The notes below the pieces were generated by a model, which did no database searches, was not told the DNA's origin, and worked only from the letters and a program-made list of their open reading frames with translations. This document shows positions 8,619-17,457 of a stretch of DNA of 64,000 bases, piece after piece (positions within the stretch are counted from its first letter, which is position 1; each line of letters starts with the position of its first letter). Position numbers and translations under genes: made by a program. The stretch is taken from NCBI GenBank assembly GCA_012656075.1, contig JAAKBF010000215.1:183994-247993 (forward strand). Direction: 5' to 3'. This DNA is from Phytophthora hibernalis. Lineage: Eukaryota > Oomycota > Peronosporomycetes > Peronosporales > Peronosporaceae.

Positions 8619-11231
8619 ATGTTCCCTAATTTCACATCCCTCGCTCAGAGAGAGCAAAAACGACATGAGCTTCTTGAAAGAGCTCAACGTCGTGTTCGTC
8701 AAGCTAATGCTAAGCGTGATATGTACGAAGGAGCGTCGTGGGCAAGCGACGTAGGTAAAACTATAAGCATAACTTCCACATCTTCCACATCAGCTCAGAC
8801 AGATTCCTCCACCGGATCATCTGAGCCCTTAAAAAACGGTGAGTGATGAATCCTCCCAAACAAACCCTGAGGTATCAACTGATCCTGAAGTAAATGTTCG
8901 CCCCATTATGGTAGATGTTGGAGTAGATAACGGCGTTCGAATGTCAGACAATGCAACAAACACACTTCGTATTGATAAAACTGACAGAAACATTCAGGTA
9001 AATCCTACGACATCAGATATCGGGGTGGATAATAGCGCTCAAATGGTTGAGACTGGTTCCCAGTCGAGTCGCGGGCAAAGCACGCTTGATGCATCTATCG
9101 ATGCCAAGCCTTCAACAACAGATGCAGAAACAAATACATCTTCTAAACCCAGCCGGCTTGATACGGAGGAGCAAGTTTCATCACGTGAATGGGTCAAAGC
9201 TTTTTACAAAAAGTATCCTAATTGGGTTGCGCTTAGAATTCGTCCGATTAAAAGAAAGATACTAAAGACGATAAACGCTATGTTATTAGTGAAAACGGGG
9301 CGCTTGTATCGAGAAATGGTAAAAAATACAAACGATACGAGTATATTGACTGGGTAGCAACTATGGAGAAGATTAAAGATATATACTATGATGCTGAAAG
9401 TCAATCGATCGATGAAACACATGGAATGTTGGATGAAGAAAATCGAACGAGAACCATTATGCGTTTAGAAAAGAATAAGCGAACTGGTGATGAATTAGAA
9501 GAACTTGATGTTGTTCTTAAGGATCGGAGACTGCCCAATATTACATTTGGTAGAAAAATAACTTCTACCACATCCGACGACGAGAGTAGTAGATTTAAAA
9601 TGCTCTGGATTATTTCCAAAAACATGGAGATGCTCGATTCGAATGGACTAATGAAGAGCATTGTACCGATTTTCAAGGATAAATATAAATCTGACAAAAG
9701 CTCATTAGAACAGTATGTTTGGGTCAAGGATGGATCCGTTGATGTGTTTGGAAAAGAATCAAACCTGAAGCACACAGCAGCACTGAGGAAGATTGACTGG
9801 CAATCCACACTAAGAGTGTTCTTGGACTTGGTTAAGAGCCGAGGCTTGGAACTTACTATGGTTGGAGCTAATGATATCGAGAGAACCATTAAGGACTACA
9901 AGCCTTATGATGATGATGAAGAGCGCGAGGCACGACATGGTACGAGAACCGGTTTAGATGAAAATATGGATAGAAATCTATCAATCCCTGATAGCGAAGC
10001 TAAGAAAATTCTATATGAGTACTACAAGAGCCTCTTTGATAACAAGATCGTTATCCCATTTCGTCTTAAGCCTGTTGTCGATACTAAGAATGGTGTAAAA
10101 GCCCATGCCACGTACTATTTTAGCGTACCAAGTGAGAATCACTATTTCAACATTAGGAATAAGGACCATAAACTTGTTTCAGGAAACGCTTGGACGGAGC
10201 TGATGAAGGTGATGCGTTGGATGGATACATTCCTTGCGCTTCTAAGTGGCTTGGAAGATGTCCATCGTACTGCAACTGATATCGAAGGTCCTGCAACTGA
10301 AGAGGAGAAGAAAATGATTAAAAATGTGAATGCCAATCTCAAGATCATTCGCGAGGTCATCTTCAACAATGCTGATGATATCAAGCAACAAAGTGAGGAG
10401 GTATATGAGGAGAGTGAATTGGATAAGCTTCATGATGACGCCGAACGCGCTTACCTGAATTATGGAGAGGCTCAAAAGCGATACGAAGAAGCTAAGAAGT
10501 CCGTTAAAGGAAATAACTCAAAATCAGCTCGATCGGCACTAAAGGCAGCGACATCAGCTGTGAAGGCAACAAAAGCTGTATTTAACGCAAAAGCCAAACA
10601 ATATAGCATTGCGGCTCAGGAGATCGCGGAAGAAGAGGAACGTGAGCGAGCTGCCGACGACTTTGCTAAGCGTGCTCGCGGGGAGGGGCTTAAGGGTCGT
10701 GGTCTAAGGGGGCAGGCGTGGCTCCACTGGAAGGAGTTGTCCGACGAGGAAGAACCTACAATCTGAATGAGATTCAGGGTTTAGCAACACCAAGTGCCTA
10801 CGTATATCGCCAGCTTGGTAGCAAGTACATTCGTATTCCTGACCTCGATGCTAAGACTCTTGTGATTGTGCAACCGAATCGTCGAAAGTGCGGACCGAAG
10901 TGTCAGATCAGTGATAGTCTTCAAGGCATGATCAGAACTCTTGTGTATAAGCAGCATATTGATCAACCAACGTATGACAAGCTCAGCGTCGAAGATAAAA
11001 AATGTTCAAGGAGATCCTCGCGATCACTCATCTTCAGTACAATTTCCACGATAAGCTCACGGATCCACTTGAAACACTTCGCGCTGAGTATGATAAGCTC
11101 AAGGGGAGATTCAGTTAGGAAATGATAATCCGAGTATCATCAAGCAGCTCAAGTCTCTCACAGTAGATATGTATAGCAATCGTCTCATCGATGATAAAGA
11201 ATTTAAAGAAATTATCACGAGACTACTATAA
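8619..11231 (+). CDS. Large coiled-coil Maverick protein, function unknown (several frameshifts)
   Basis: Four to five ORFs in line appear to be one gene. The start MFPNFTSLAQREQKRHELL (8619) follows a GATATAG box. A Ser/Thr-rich linker and a region with two copies of D(V/I)GVDN..(R/A)xM follow (about 8910-9050). Then comes a long charged segment with KKYKRYEYIDWVAT, an Ala/Lys-rich coiled coil (about 10440-10640) and a Gly-Arg-rich stretch (GEGLKGRGLRG). The end carries EFKEIITRLL and stops at 11231. Frame changes fall at A-run 8831-8836 (one extra), near 9251-9260, G-run 10709-10713, A-run 10998-11003 and G-run 11104-11107 (one missing each). Its size and place suggest a conserved structural or replication-associated Polinton protein, but I cannot assign it. 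Confidence 0.6.
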
Positions 11232-11236
11232 ACATC

Positions 11237-11479
11237 ATGTTCTTCTTTAACCCCCGCATTATTTCCAGCTCAGCTGGTAGCTATGGCGATAACGCCGATA
11301 ACAACGTCGCTGAACTCAAAGCTATCATGAAGAATCTAATCATTCATGACCGCCCTCAGAAGACTCAGGCCGCTGTATGGGCAACTGATCTCGATAAGTC
11401 AATCAGGAAGGTAGATGCTTCGACCCAAACCGAGGGTGGCCGCATGTGGGCTTACCAACCCAAGAAAAAAAGACCGTGA
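11237..11479 (+). CDS. Small hypothetical protein (80 aa)
   Basis: The ORF begins MFFFNPRIISSSAG and has WATDLDKSIRKVDASTQTEGG near its end. A related WASD..K then (S/T)AQT sequence occurs in the N-terminal region of the large protein upstream, so the two may share a short interaction motif. It starts six bases after the previous stop and its 3' end overlaps the convergent gene 11399-11728. Function is unknown. Confidence 0.45.
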   Translation: MFFFNPRIISSSAGSYGDNADNNVAELKAIMKNLIIHDRPQKTQAAVWATDLDKSIRKVDASTQTEGGRMWAYQPKKKRP

Positions 11480-11728
11480 AGACGTTTGCTCTCTAAGCGA
11501 TACCACTTCGCACGAGTTTATTTCGATATCCTCGATGGACTTCGATTTTTTATCGTTGATAGATATTTCAAGTATAGCATCCCCACCATCAGCATTTTTG
11601 GTTGAGAGGAATACTGAATCCCCTAAGACTACTATCTGATCAGCTCTAAGCATGGTTGATCCTATGACCTGATTCGGGTCATCAGTAGTTAAATTGGTTT
11701 TGAGCTCTTTACTCGGACCGCAACCCAT
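11399..11728 (-). CDS. Putative N-myristoylated/palmitoylated small protein (109 aa)
   Basis: Reading from the internal ATG at 11728 the protein starts MGCGPSKELK, a textbook dual-acylation signal: Gly2 for N-myristoylation, Cys3 for palmitoylation, Ser6-Lys7 favourable. The rest is acidic with no transmembrane segment. The longer start at 11770 would bury this signal, so I prefer 11728. It would tether to host membranes, perhaps during virion egress or entry. It converges on and overlaps the 3' end of the 11237 gene by about 80 bases. Confidence 0.55.
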   Translation of the reverse strand: MGCGPSKELKTNLTTDDPNQVIGSTMLRADQIVVLGDSVFLSTKNADGGDAILEISINDKKSKSIEDIEINSCEVVSLREQTSSRSFFLGLVSPHAATLGLGRSIYLPD

Positions 11729-11800
11729 GATTATGCTATACACTACCAAAGATATTTCTTTAAAAACCAATATGGATTTTCATCATCTATTGGACGGGCA

Positions 11801-11850
11801 AGGCCCGAGGTCGCCAGACCCTCGGGCTGAACCCGAGAGCCTTGGCTCTC
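11801..11850. other. GC-rich overlapping stem-loops between minus-strand genes
   Basis: CTCGGG-CTGAA-CCCGAG at 11821-11837 and the perfect palindrome GAGAGCC-TT-GGCTCTC at 11835-11850 share bases, so only one can form at a time. CCCGAGG near 11804 can also pair with 11819-11826. They stand out in AT-rich sequence and lie between the start of the MGC gene and the end of the fibre gene. The rest of 11729-12001 holds no supported gene. Confidence 0.4.
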
Positions 11851-12001
11851 CCATGTCGCGTGTAGTATGCTTTGCGACGCTTCTTATCCTTATGATGGCT
11901 GACCTCGGGCATCGCCCGTCATACTTCTTACCTTTGCGCTTGAAGGCGACCATTTTCAAGCCAACCAGTTGGCGAATCGACGGACTTGTCTGTCTCTATA
12001 C

Positions 12002-13918
12002 TCACTCAGCGATAGCTTTGAGTTCATTAAGTTGGGATTTCAGATCATTAATCTCAGACATTAGTTGCTGAATCATTCTCACATTATATACGCTTAATTT
12101 AGAATAATCTACATGAAGCTTGACGCCTAATGGCTCTAGCCATGGATCAGTACTGGTTTGAAGCTCCTCGCTTCCATCAGGTATGCGAGCGACTAAATCT
12201 AAAAACCCTTGATCAAGAACATCCTGAGCGATCAAACCCAATTCCTTAGGTTTATCAGGGTGTGCTTTCCATTTATATGATTTCACTCGCAATGACTTGT
12301 AAAGGCATTCAACGCGCTCAATGGGCACCTCGTTGATATCTTGCTTTAGGCGGCGGTCTGATTGCATAACCATGGCCTCACAACCAATATAACCATTGAA
12401 TATCGCACATACATTTGTATATGTTATAGGAGTACCTGTAGCCATCTCCGTAGCACCTGAATCTGTTCTTAGCCTATAGACGCTCAGCCCTATATTTCCT
12501 GCGCTATTCCAGGTATAGCTGATAGTAGATGATATTTGCATCGGCGCTGATGGATTTGTTGTACCAATCCCAAATCGGCCCGCATTGGTTAATACCATTC
12601 GGGTAACTCCTCCCGTTCCAAAACGTAAATCATTGCCTGTTAAATTACCAATCCATGTCGCGTTGGTAGAGGTTGCACTATTGCCGTTATTGACCTCGAT
12701 CTGAAATTTCACAGGCGTGATATTCGATCCGGAAAAAGTGCACATCCGTGTGTAGCCAGCATCGAGATAGTCGGTCCCGGAACCAGTGATGGAAAAATAT
12801 TCATTTGCTGGAGTTGAATGAATCCCCAACTCCGTCAGACTCCCTAACGAGGTTATATTAGCTTGATTTCCATAAGCTAAAAAGCCGTTAATAGATCCGG
12901 AGCAGGTTATATCGCTAGTTGTAGAAAGACTTGCTGCTGATATATTTCGACTCGCATCAACGAATGCTGCGCTATTGACTCGATACCCCGCGAATGCGTT
13001 CATCGTTCCGCTACAAGCAATATTACCGATATTTTGGATATGCCTTGAGCTTGTGATAACATCAGTCCCGCCGATCTGAATGCTTCCAACATCACAGAGG
13101 GTGCCGCTGATCTTTATCGAACCATTCAGGTTTTGAGCATCGAGTGTCCTGATCGACCCAATATCTTTGTTCGCATCCACCACAAGAGCTTTAGAAGCTA
13201 CAGCCCCACCGAGCGTGATATCCAAAAAGTAATTCTGATTGAAAGTTTTGTAAGTTGAGGTCGTTGCATCCCAAAATTTAAGGGACGGTATGGATAGCCC
13301 TGCCCCTCCAGTCGATAGCGTGAGATTAGTTAGCGTTCCTACTGACGTGATCGACGTCTGCGCGGCTGTTGATAGCGCCCCAGTGAGAGTCGTCGCTGAG
13401 ATGCTGCTCAAGCCAGATATCGATCGCGAAGCACCCGTGAAAACCAGATTGCCAGCGACTGTAAGCCCTGATAGTGTTCCAACCGATGTGATATTGGTTT
13501 GCGCCGCTGTAGATAGCGTACCTGTAATACTGGTTGCAGTCAGCGAGCTGATCGTCCCGATCTCCCCAGATGCTCCCAGTACCAACGCTTTGCTGTTTGC
13601 TGCCGTTCCAGGCGTGATCCCGACTACGTACGAGGGAGCAGATGATACAGTGGAACCATTCACGGTTAGACTGCTACATGACAATGCCCCAATCCCACTG
13701 ATATCATTATTAACACCAGGAACGAGGGCTATACCTTGTGTTGCTGTCCCTTGAACAATTCCTGTAATATAAGACAAGCGGTAATCATTCTTATCGAGAT
13801 AAAGCGTTTGAGCGTAATCATAGGTTAGATATCCACTGGCATCCAATGTTAGATAGAATGCTGGGTTATAGATAGGTGATGTAAAAATTGGTTGGGGATA
13901 AGAGAAACCAGAACTCAT
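12002..13918 (-). CDS. Trimeric fibre protein with C-terminal S74 intramolecular chaperone
   Basis: This intact 638-aa protein is built like a viral tail or receptor-binding fibre. Residues 60-500 are Ser/Thr/Gly-rich beta-helix sequence with repeats of the form LTGxLSTAAQTxITSVGTL. From residue 520 there is a peptidase S74 domain: SDRRLKQDI (the conserved Ser-Asp where self-cleavage occurs), SYKWK, GLIAQDV, then a C-terminal leucine-rich coiled coil (IQQLMSEINDLKSQLNELK) for trimerisation. In phages and chlorella-type viruses this chaperone folds the fibre and then cuts itself off. It shares a bidirectional promoter with the packaging ATPase gene. A fibre fits assembly of virions able to attach to cells. 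Confidence 0.9.
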   Translation of the reverse strand: MSSGFSYPQPIFTSPIYNPAFYLTLDASGYLTYDYAQTLYLDKNDYRLSYITGIVQGTATQGIALVPGVNNDISGIGALSCSSLTVNGSTVSSAPSYVVGITPGTAANSKALVLGASGEIGTISSLTATSITGTLSTAAQTNITSVGTLSGLTVAGNLVFTGASRSISGLSSISATTLTGALSTAAQTSITSVGTLTNLTLSTGGAGLSIPSLKFWDATTSTYKTFNQNYFLDITLGGAVASKALVVDANKDIGSIRTLDAQNLNGSIKISGTLCDVGSIQIGGTDVITSSRHIQNIGNIACSGTMNAFAGYRVNSAAFVDASRNISAASLSTTSDITCSGSINGFLAYGNQANITSLGSLTELGIHSTPANEYFSITGSGTDYLDAGYTRMCTFSGSNITPVKFQIEVNNGNSATSTNATWIGNLTGNDLRFGTGGVTRMVLTNAGRFGIGTTNPSAPMQISSTISYTWNSAGNIGLSVYRLRTDSGATEMATGTPITYTNVCAIFNGYIGCEAMVMQSDRRLKQDINEVPIERVECLYKSLRVKSYKWKAHPDKPKELGLIAQDVLDQGFLDLVARIPDGSEELQTSTDPWLEPLGVKLHVDYSKLSVYNVRMIQQLMSEINDLKSQLNELKAIAE

Positions 13919-13930
13919 AGTTGTTTTTGT

Positions 13931-13950
13931 CTCGAGCTATATAGATCGAG
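13931..13950. promoter_or_regulatory. Palindromic bidirectional TATA promoter between fibre and ATPase genes
   Basis: CTCGAGCTATATAGATCGAG is an inverted repeat (CTCGA/TCGAG) around CTATATAG, matching its reverse complement at all but two positions. The fibre ATG begins 12 bases to the left and the ATPase ATG 17 bases to the right, so one symmetric TATATA box can serve both genes. Confidence 0.6.
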
Positions 13951-13967
13951 TGATTAAAGACACGATC

Positions 13968-14650
13968 ATGAGCGGAATTCCAGACTTTGGCGCTTCCTTG
14001 CCAAAAAGTTCAAGTCTGCTGGCATGGGCGACATCCCTGCGCTTGACATCAAAAAGTTGTTTAGAATGGTTGTCCTTGGTCCGTCATTCAGCGGGAAGAA
14101 CAATCTATGTATGTTTATCCTCAAGCATTCTCCTCACGTTTTCGCTCATCTAACAATCATAGCCCGCAATCCACACCAAGAGCTATACGAGTACCTCCGA
14201 GATAAGTTGGAAGATTTCATTACTTTTGCTGATCCAGATATGCCCCCAAAAGTTGATCAAGTACGCCACACACCTATGAGCTCCAACAAACCTGAGCTTG
14301 TCATCATAGATGACTATAGCAACGATAAGCTACTCCAGAAGAATACCTTCTCACATTATATGACCAGGGGCCGGCATTTCAAGCTATCAACAATATTCCT
14401 TAGCCATAGCTACTTTGCTACTGATAAGATGATTCGCTTGAATTCAGAGTACGTCGCTATCCTAAAGGCTAATTCGAAGCGTGATTTGCAGATGGTTGTG
14501 AAAGATTTCAATATAAAGGGAGTAGATGATCGCTCGATCGTCTATTACTACAACAAAGCCACTGAACAAAAAGGTCAGATGTTGTTCATAGACTCTATCA
14601 AGGGTCAAATCAGATACAACTTTGATAGGCCTATTGCAATGGAAGAGTAA
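13968..14650 (+). CDS. A32/FtsK-HerA-like genome packaging ATPase (one frameshift)
   Basis: This is the ATPase that pumps DNA into the capsid. Walker A is GPSFSGKNNLC and Walker B is ELVIIDDYS, followed by a sensor region (LSTIFLSHSYF) and the conserved Asn/Arg-rich C-terminus. Two things are odd. The Walker A Ser/Thr after GK is Asn here. The true start (ATG 13968, MSGIPDFGASLPK) is in another frame and joins through the A-run 14003-14007, where one base seems missing. The minimal intact ORF begins at 14024. It heads a two-gene unit with the minor capsid gene, with a 47-base gap. Confidence 0.9.
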
Positions 14651-14697
14651 TTCCAATTAAGCAATCAGAAAAATGCTTAACATCATATACAACTAAA

Positions 14698-15576
14698 ATG
14701 GCGAGCTTTCTCAAACTTGACAGTACCAACCTAATCCAAGATGGATACAACTCAACTTGGAAATACTCGTTCCCTGGTTCAGCTGCTGACTTTCGTGATG
14801 TAGTATGCGCAGTCCAAAGCATCAGCATGTACAACTCGGAATATAATATCGATGCGATGCAGTTCCAAAACACAAGCTTCAAGATCGAAGTCCCGACTGC
14901 GGCGACTACCTCTACTATCAGTATTACTCTTCCTGACGGCATTTATTCCTACGATGATGTAAATCGCAGCATTCAGACAGCCCTTGTTAATGCTGGAGCA
15001 TATTTGATCGATCCATCTGGAAACAACGTATTCTACCTAAAGCTGAGTGAAAACAGTGTTTATTACGCATGCCAGGTCGATTTTTCTCCGACGCCAACAA
15101 CATTACCAACTCTTGGAGGTACTTGGGCAAGACCAGCTACTGGTCTATACTCAGCTGGTGGAACTGGATTGCCTACTACCACTCGCGTTCCTCGTCTTAT
15201 CATCGATAATGTCGAGTTTGGAAAGGTGGTTGGCCTAACCGTAAGTACCTATCCCGTTACCTCAGCGGTAGTTGCCAGTGCTCAGCTCTCTAACATCATT
15301 CCACAGATTCACCCCACCAGCTCATACATCGTTCGTTGCGATCTTATTAAAAATGAGTACGTTGCATCTGGTGATATTGTAAGTGCATTTGATAGAGGTG
15401 ATGCAGCAATTGGAAAGCTTATTTCATATAAGCCGAGTCAGTATGCATGGATGAATTGCCACAATGGCTCTCGCTCTACAATTACTATCAGTATCTACAA
15501 CCAAAACGATAAGAAGGTTATCTTTCGCGATACATCAGTCTCGATCATGCTGTTGCTGAGGCCAAAAATAAGTTAG
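14698..15576 (+). CDS. Putative minor capsid protein (penton, single jelly-roll)
   Basis: This intact 292-aa protein is rich in beta-strand with no Lys-rich tail. It opens MASFLKLDSTNLIQDGYNST and ends SITIxNQNDKxVIFRDTSVSIMLLL-like, the pattern I associate with Polinton minor capsid proteins. Its place directly after the packaging ATPase matches the usual Polinton gene order. The assignment rests on position, length and style rather than on catalytic motifs. A CATATACAAC box precedes the ATG. Confidence 0.75.
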   Translation: MASFLKLDSTNLIQDGYNSTWKYSFPGSAADFRDVVCAVQSISMYNSEYNIDAMQFQNTSFKIEVPTAATTSTISITLPDGIYSYDDVNRSIQTALVNAGAYLIDPSGNNVFYLKLSENSVYYACQVDFSPTPTTLPTLGGTWARPATGLYSAGGTGLPTTTRVPRLIIDNVEFGKVVGLTVSTYPVTSAVVASAQLSNIIPQIHPTSSYIVRCDLIKNEYVASGDIVSAFDRGDAAIGKLISYKPSQYAWMNCHNGSRSTITISIYNQNDKKVIFRDTSVSIMLLLRPKIS

Positions 15577-15591
15577 CTAATGCTTTTTTTC

Positions 15592-16344
15592 TCACAAACG
15601 GAAGGAGCCACCAGACTTACGCATTGCGCGAATCTTAGCCATGTGATCCTTAGCTTCCTGGGATCCCTTTGCAAATTTCTTACCCTTTGGCTTGACAACG
15701 CCTACGCCATATCGACGACGGACTTCACCTCGAATCGATTTGATTAGGTCTCCATGCTCAGGTTTGGTCGCCTTAGATAGTAGGTACTTCTCTCCAGAAT
15801 CGACTACATCAGTTAGAACGCCTTTGCGTTTAGCATACGAAAGCGCACGCTTTGCTCCTTTCTTAACATCCGTCATGGTTAGTCGTCCTCCTTCCTTATC
15901 ACTATCGGAGTCATAAACACCAATGCCAGTCATGGAACGGATAGCAGCTCTTGCAGGGATGGCACCCTGTGGAGCTCCGATTGCGGTTGCAAGAGCGGGT
16001 ACAGCAACGTCGGCAGCGCGAGACAATAGACCCGAATCTTTGGCAAGCTTGAACGCTGATTTAATTCCTCCCCATACCTTGGACCAGATACTCGAACCAT
16101 ACATACCACCTCCTTGCATATGCTTAAACGGGTAGCCAATCTCCTTTTTTGTGATCGCCAAACGTGTTCCTTTACCAGATTTGCGAGCCCGAAGAGCTTT
16201 CGCATATGACTCTGGGTGAAGATGAAGTGTAGCTCCAGAACCACTTAGCTCATCTTTAGACAATGATAATGTCCCTGTCTTGAATGCTCTCTTGAGCTTC
16301 GACTCGGGAACAGATACGGATACTTCTAACTCTTTAAAAGTCAT
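15592..16344 (-). CDS. Basic, glycine-rich virion protein with adenain-type cleavage sites (PX/pVI-like)
   Basis: This intact 250-aa basic protein has an amphipathic central segment (IWSKVWGGIKSAFKLAKDSG) followed by a small hydrophobic stretch (AVPALATAIGAP), and a C-terminus ending KSGGSFRL. Three sites fit the adenovirus protease consensus: LSGS|G at residues 33-37, MQGG|G at 76-80 and MTGI|G at 138-142. Cleavage at 79 would free the amphipathic helix at a new N-terminus, as happens in adenovirus pVI, which breaks endosomal membranes. The matching protease is encoded at 17074-17409. The pVI-like role is inference; virion membership is likely. Confidence 0.7.
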   Translation of the reverse strand: MTFKELEVSVSVPESKLKRAFKTGTLSLSKDELSGSGATLHLHPESYAKALRARKSGKGTRLAITKKEIGYPFKHMQGGGMYGSSIWSKVWGGIKSAFKLAKDSGLLSRAADVAVPALATAIGAPQGAIPARAAIRSMTGIGVYDSDSDKEGGRLTMTDVKKGAKRALSYAKRKGVLTDVVDSGEKYLLSKATKPEHGDLIKSIRGEVRRRYGVGVVKPKGKKFAKGSQEAKDHMAKIRAMRKSGGSFRL

Positions 16345-16439
16345 GATTATATTTACCCTCTTGAGATAAAATCTGAATTATATTTAATCCTGAATGAAGT
16401 CTGATATGATATAAATATAAACGTACATTTGTACTAATC

Positions 16440-17044
16440 ATGATCGGCCACATTTATCGTATCATTCATCTGGAGAGCGACGTTCAATACATTGGATCAA
16501 CCTTCAATGAACCTCGTAAGCGTTGGCAACAGCATAAGCAGCATTATCAGAAGTGGGATAAGGGTAATCACTGTGAAATTGCCATTTATCCATTCATAAA
16601 GGAGCATGGTATTGATAAGTTTAAGCTCATCTCTATCAAGGAATATGACGTTGTAGACCGAACCCATCTGGAAGCATATGAGCAGTTGTGGATTTCGAAA
16701 TTGAAATGTGTCAACAAAAATAACCCGTGTAGTTTGAAGCCGCTATTTCAGAAGCAATATCTCAAACAATACCGTGCAGTATGGAAACCATTAAATCTAA
16801 AAAGCAACAGCACTATCAAAAGAATAAAGGTATTATTATCGATCAAGTAAAACAATACTATCAAACAAATAAGGAAGCCATTATTCAACGTAAGCGCCAG
16901 CACTAGCAAGCAAACAAAGAACGGCTTAATGCGAGAGCTGCTGAGAAAATTGAATGTGGCTGTGGTGCAAGATATAGACGTAGTGATAAAGCTGTTCATT
17001 CCAGATCTCAGAAGCATCAACGTTGGTTAAGTCAGGATAGTTAA
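16440..17044 (+). pseudogene. GIY-YIG endonuclease 2, broken by a frameshift and a stop
   Basis: The first 113 or so codons are a clear paralogue of the gene at 7587: GHIYRI, QYIGST, RKRWQQHK and EAYEQLWISKL. Near 16780 the frame shifts by one base in an A-run. The new frame reads KSKKQQHYQKNKG and YQTNKEAIIQRKRQH, hits a TAG at about 16903, then finishes with the family's zinc-finger-like tail CGCGARYRRSDKAVHSRSQKH before TAA at 17042-17044. The TAG can arise from CAG by one substitution, so this copy shows real decay, not only a run-length error. The shortened 136-aa product could still fold as the catalytic domain. Confidence 0.85.
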
Positions 17045-17073
17045 GTTCAAATCCTTGAATCGATTTAGTACAT

Positions 17074-17409
17074 TCATCTTATTTTTTGCTTGCAATATAA
17101 CCACAGCATACACCAAATTCCACAGTAATCACCATACGTACCTTGGAATTGTTTGGGATTGTACTTCCCGATTCCATATTTTGTTGGAGCTGCCTCACCC
17201 ATTGAATCGAAGAATTCGCCATCATGAACGCATGTCCAGTGTCCTACATCAAGATTAGGTGGTCGTAGTAGAACCAGATATGACCCTTTCTTAGATATCG
17301 GCTTTGTTATTTCATTCGATTCATAGATGTCATCGAGATGTACCCCAATTTTTTTCGCGAGTTCGATCAGATCATGATCGGATGTGATCGGCTTGATAAG
17401 GCTGCTCAT
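17074..17409 (-). CDS. Adenain/Ulp1-like maturation cysteine protease
   Basis: This intact 111-aa protein keeps the catalytic line of adenovirus-type proteases: His57 (VGHWTC), Asp68 (EFFDSMGE), Gln87 or Gln89 (NPKQFQG) and Cys96 (GDYCGIWC). The order H-D-Q-C and the YCGIWC block are diagnostic. It is short, as in several Polintons. It would process virion precursors, and the protein at 15592-16344 has three matching sites. The gene lies between the second GIY-YIG gene and the capsid gene, on the opposite strand to both. Confidence 0.9.
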   Translation of the reverse strand: MSSLIKPITSDHDLIELAKKIGVHLDDIYESNEITKPISKKGSYLVLLRPPNLDVGHWTCVHDGEFFDSMGEAAPTKYGIGKYNPKQFQGTYGDYCGIWCMLWLYCKQKIR

Positions 17410-17457
17410 AATATTTAATTTCGTTCAAACTATATTAGAAAACATATACAATCAACG

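Noticed and set aside
11694..12071. 125-aa plus-strand ORF across the hairpin region
   Set aside because: It overlaps the fibre and MGC genes on the other strand and has no promoter box or recognisable sequence.
13290..13754. 154-aa plus-strand ORF opposite the fibre gene
   Set aside because: It is the complement of the repetitive Ser/Thr/Gly fibre coding sequence and has no motif; it is open because of the repeat composition.
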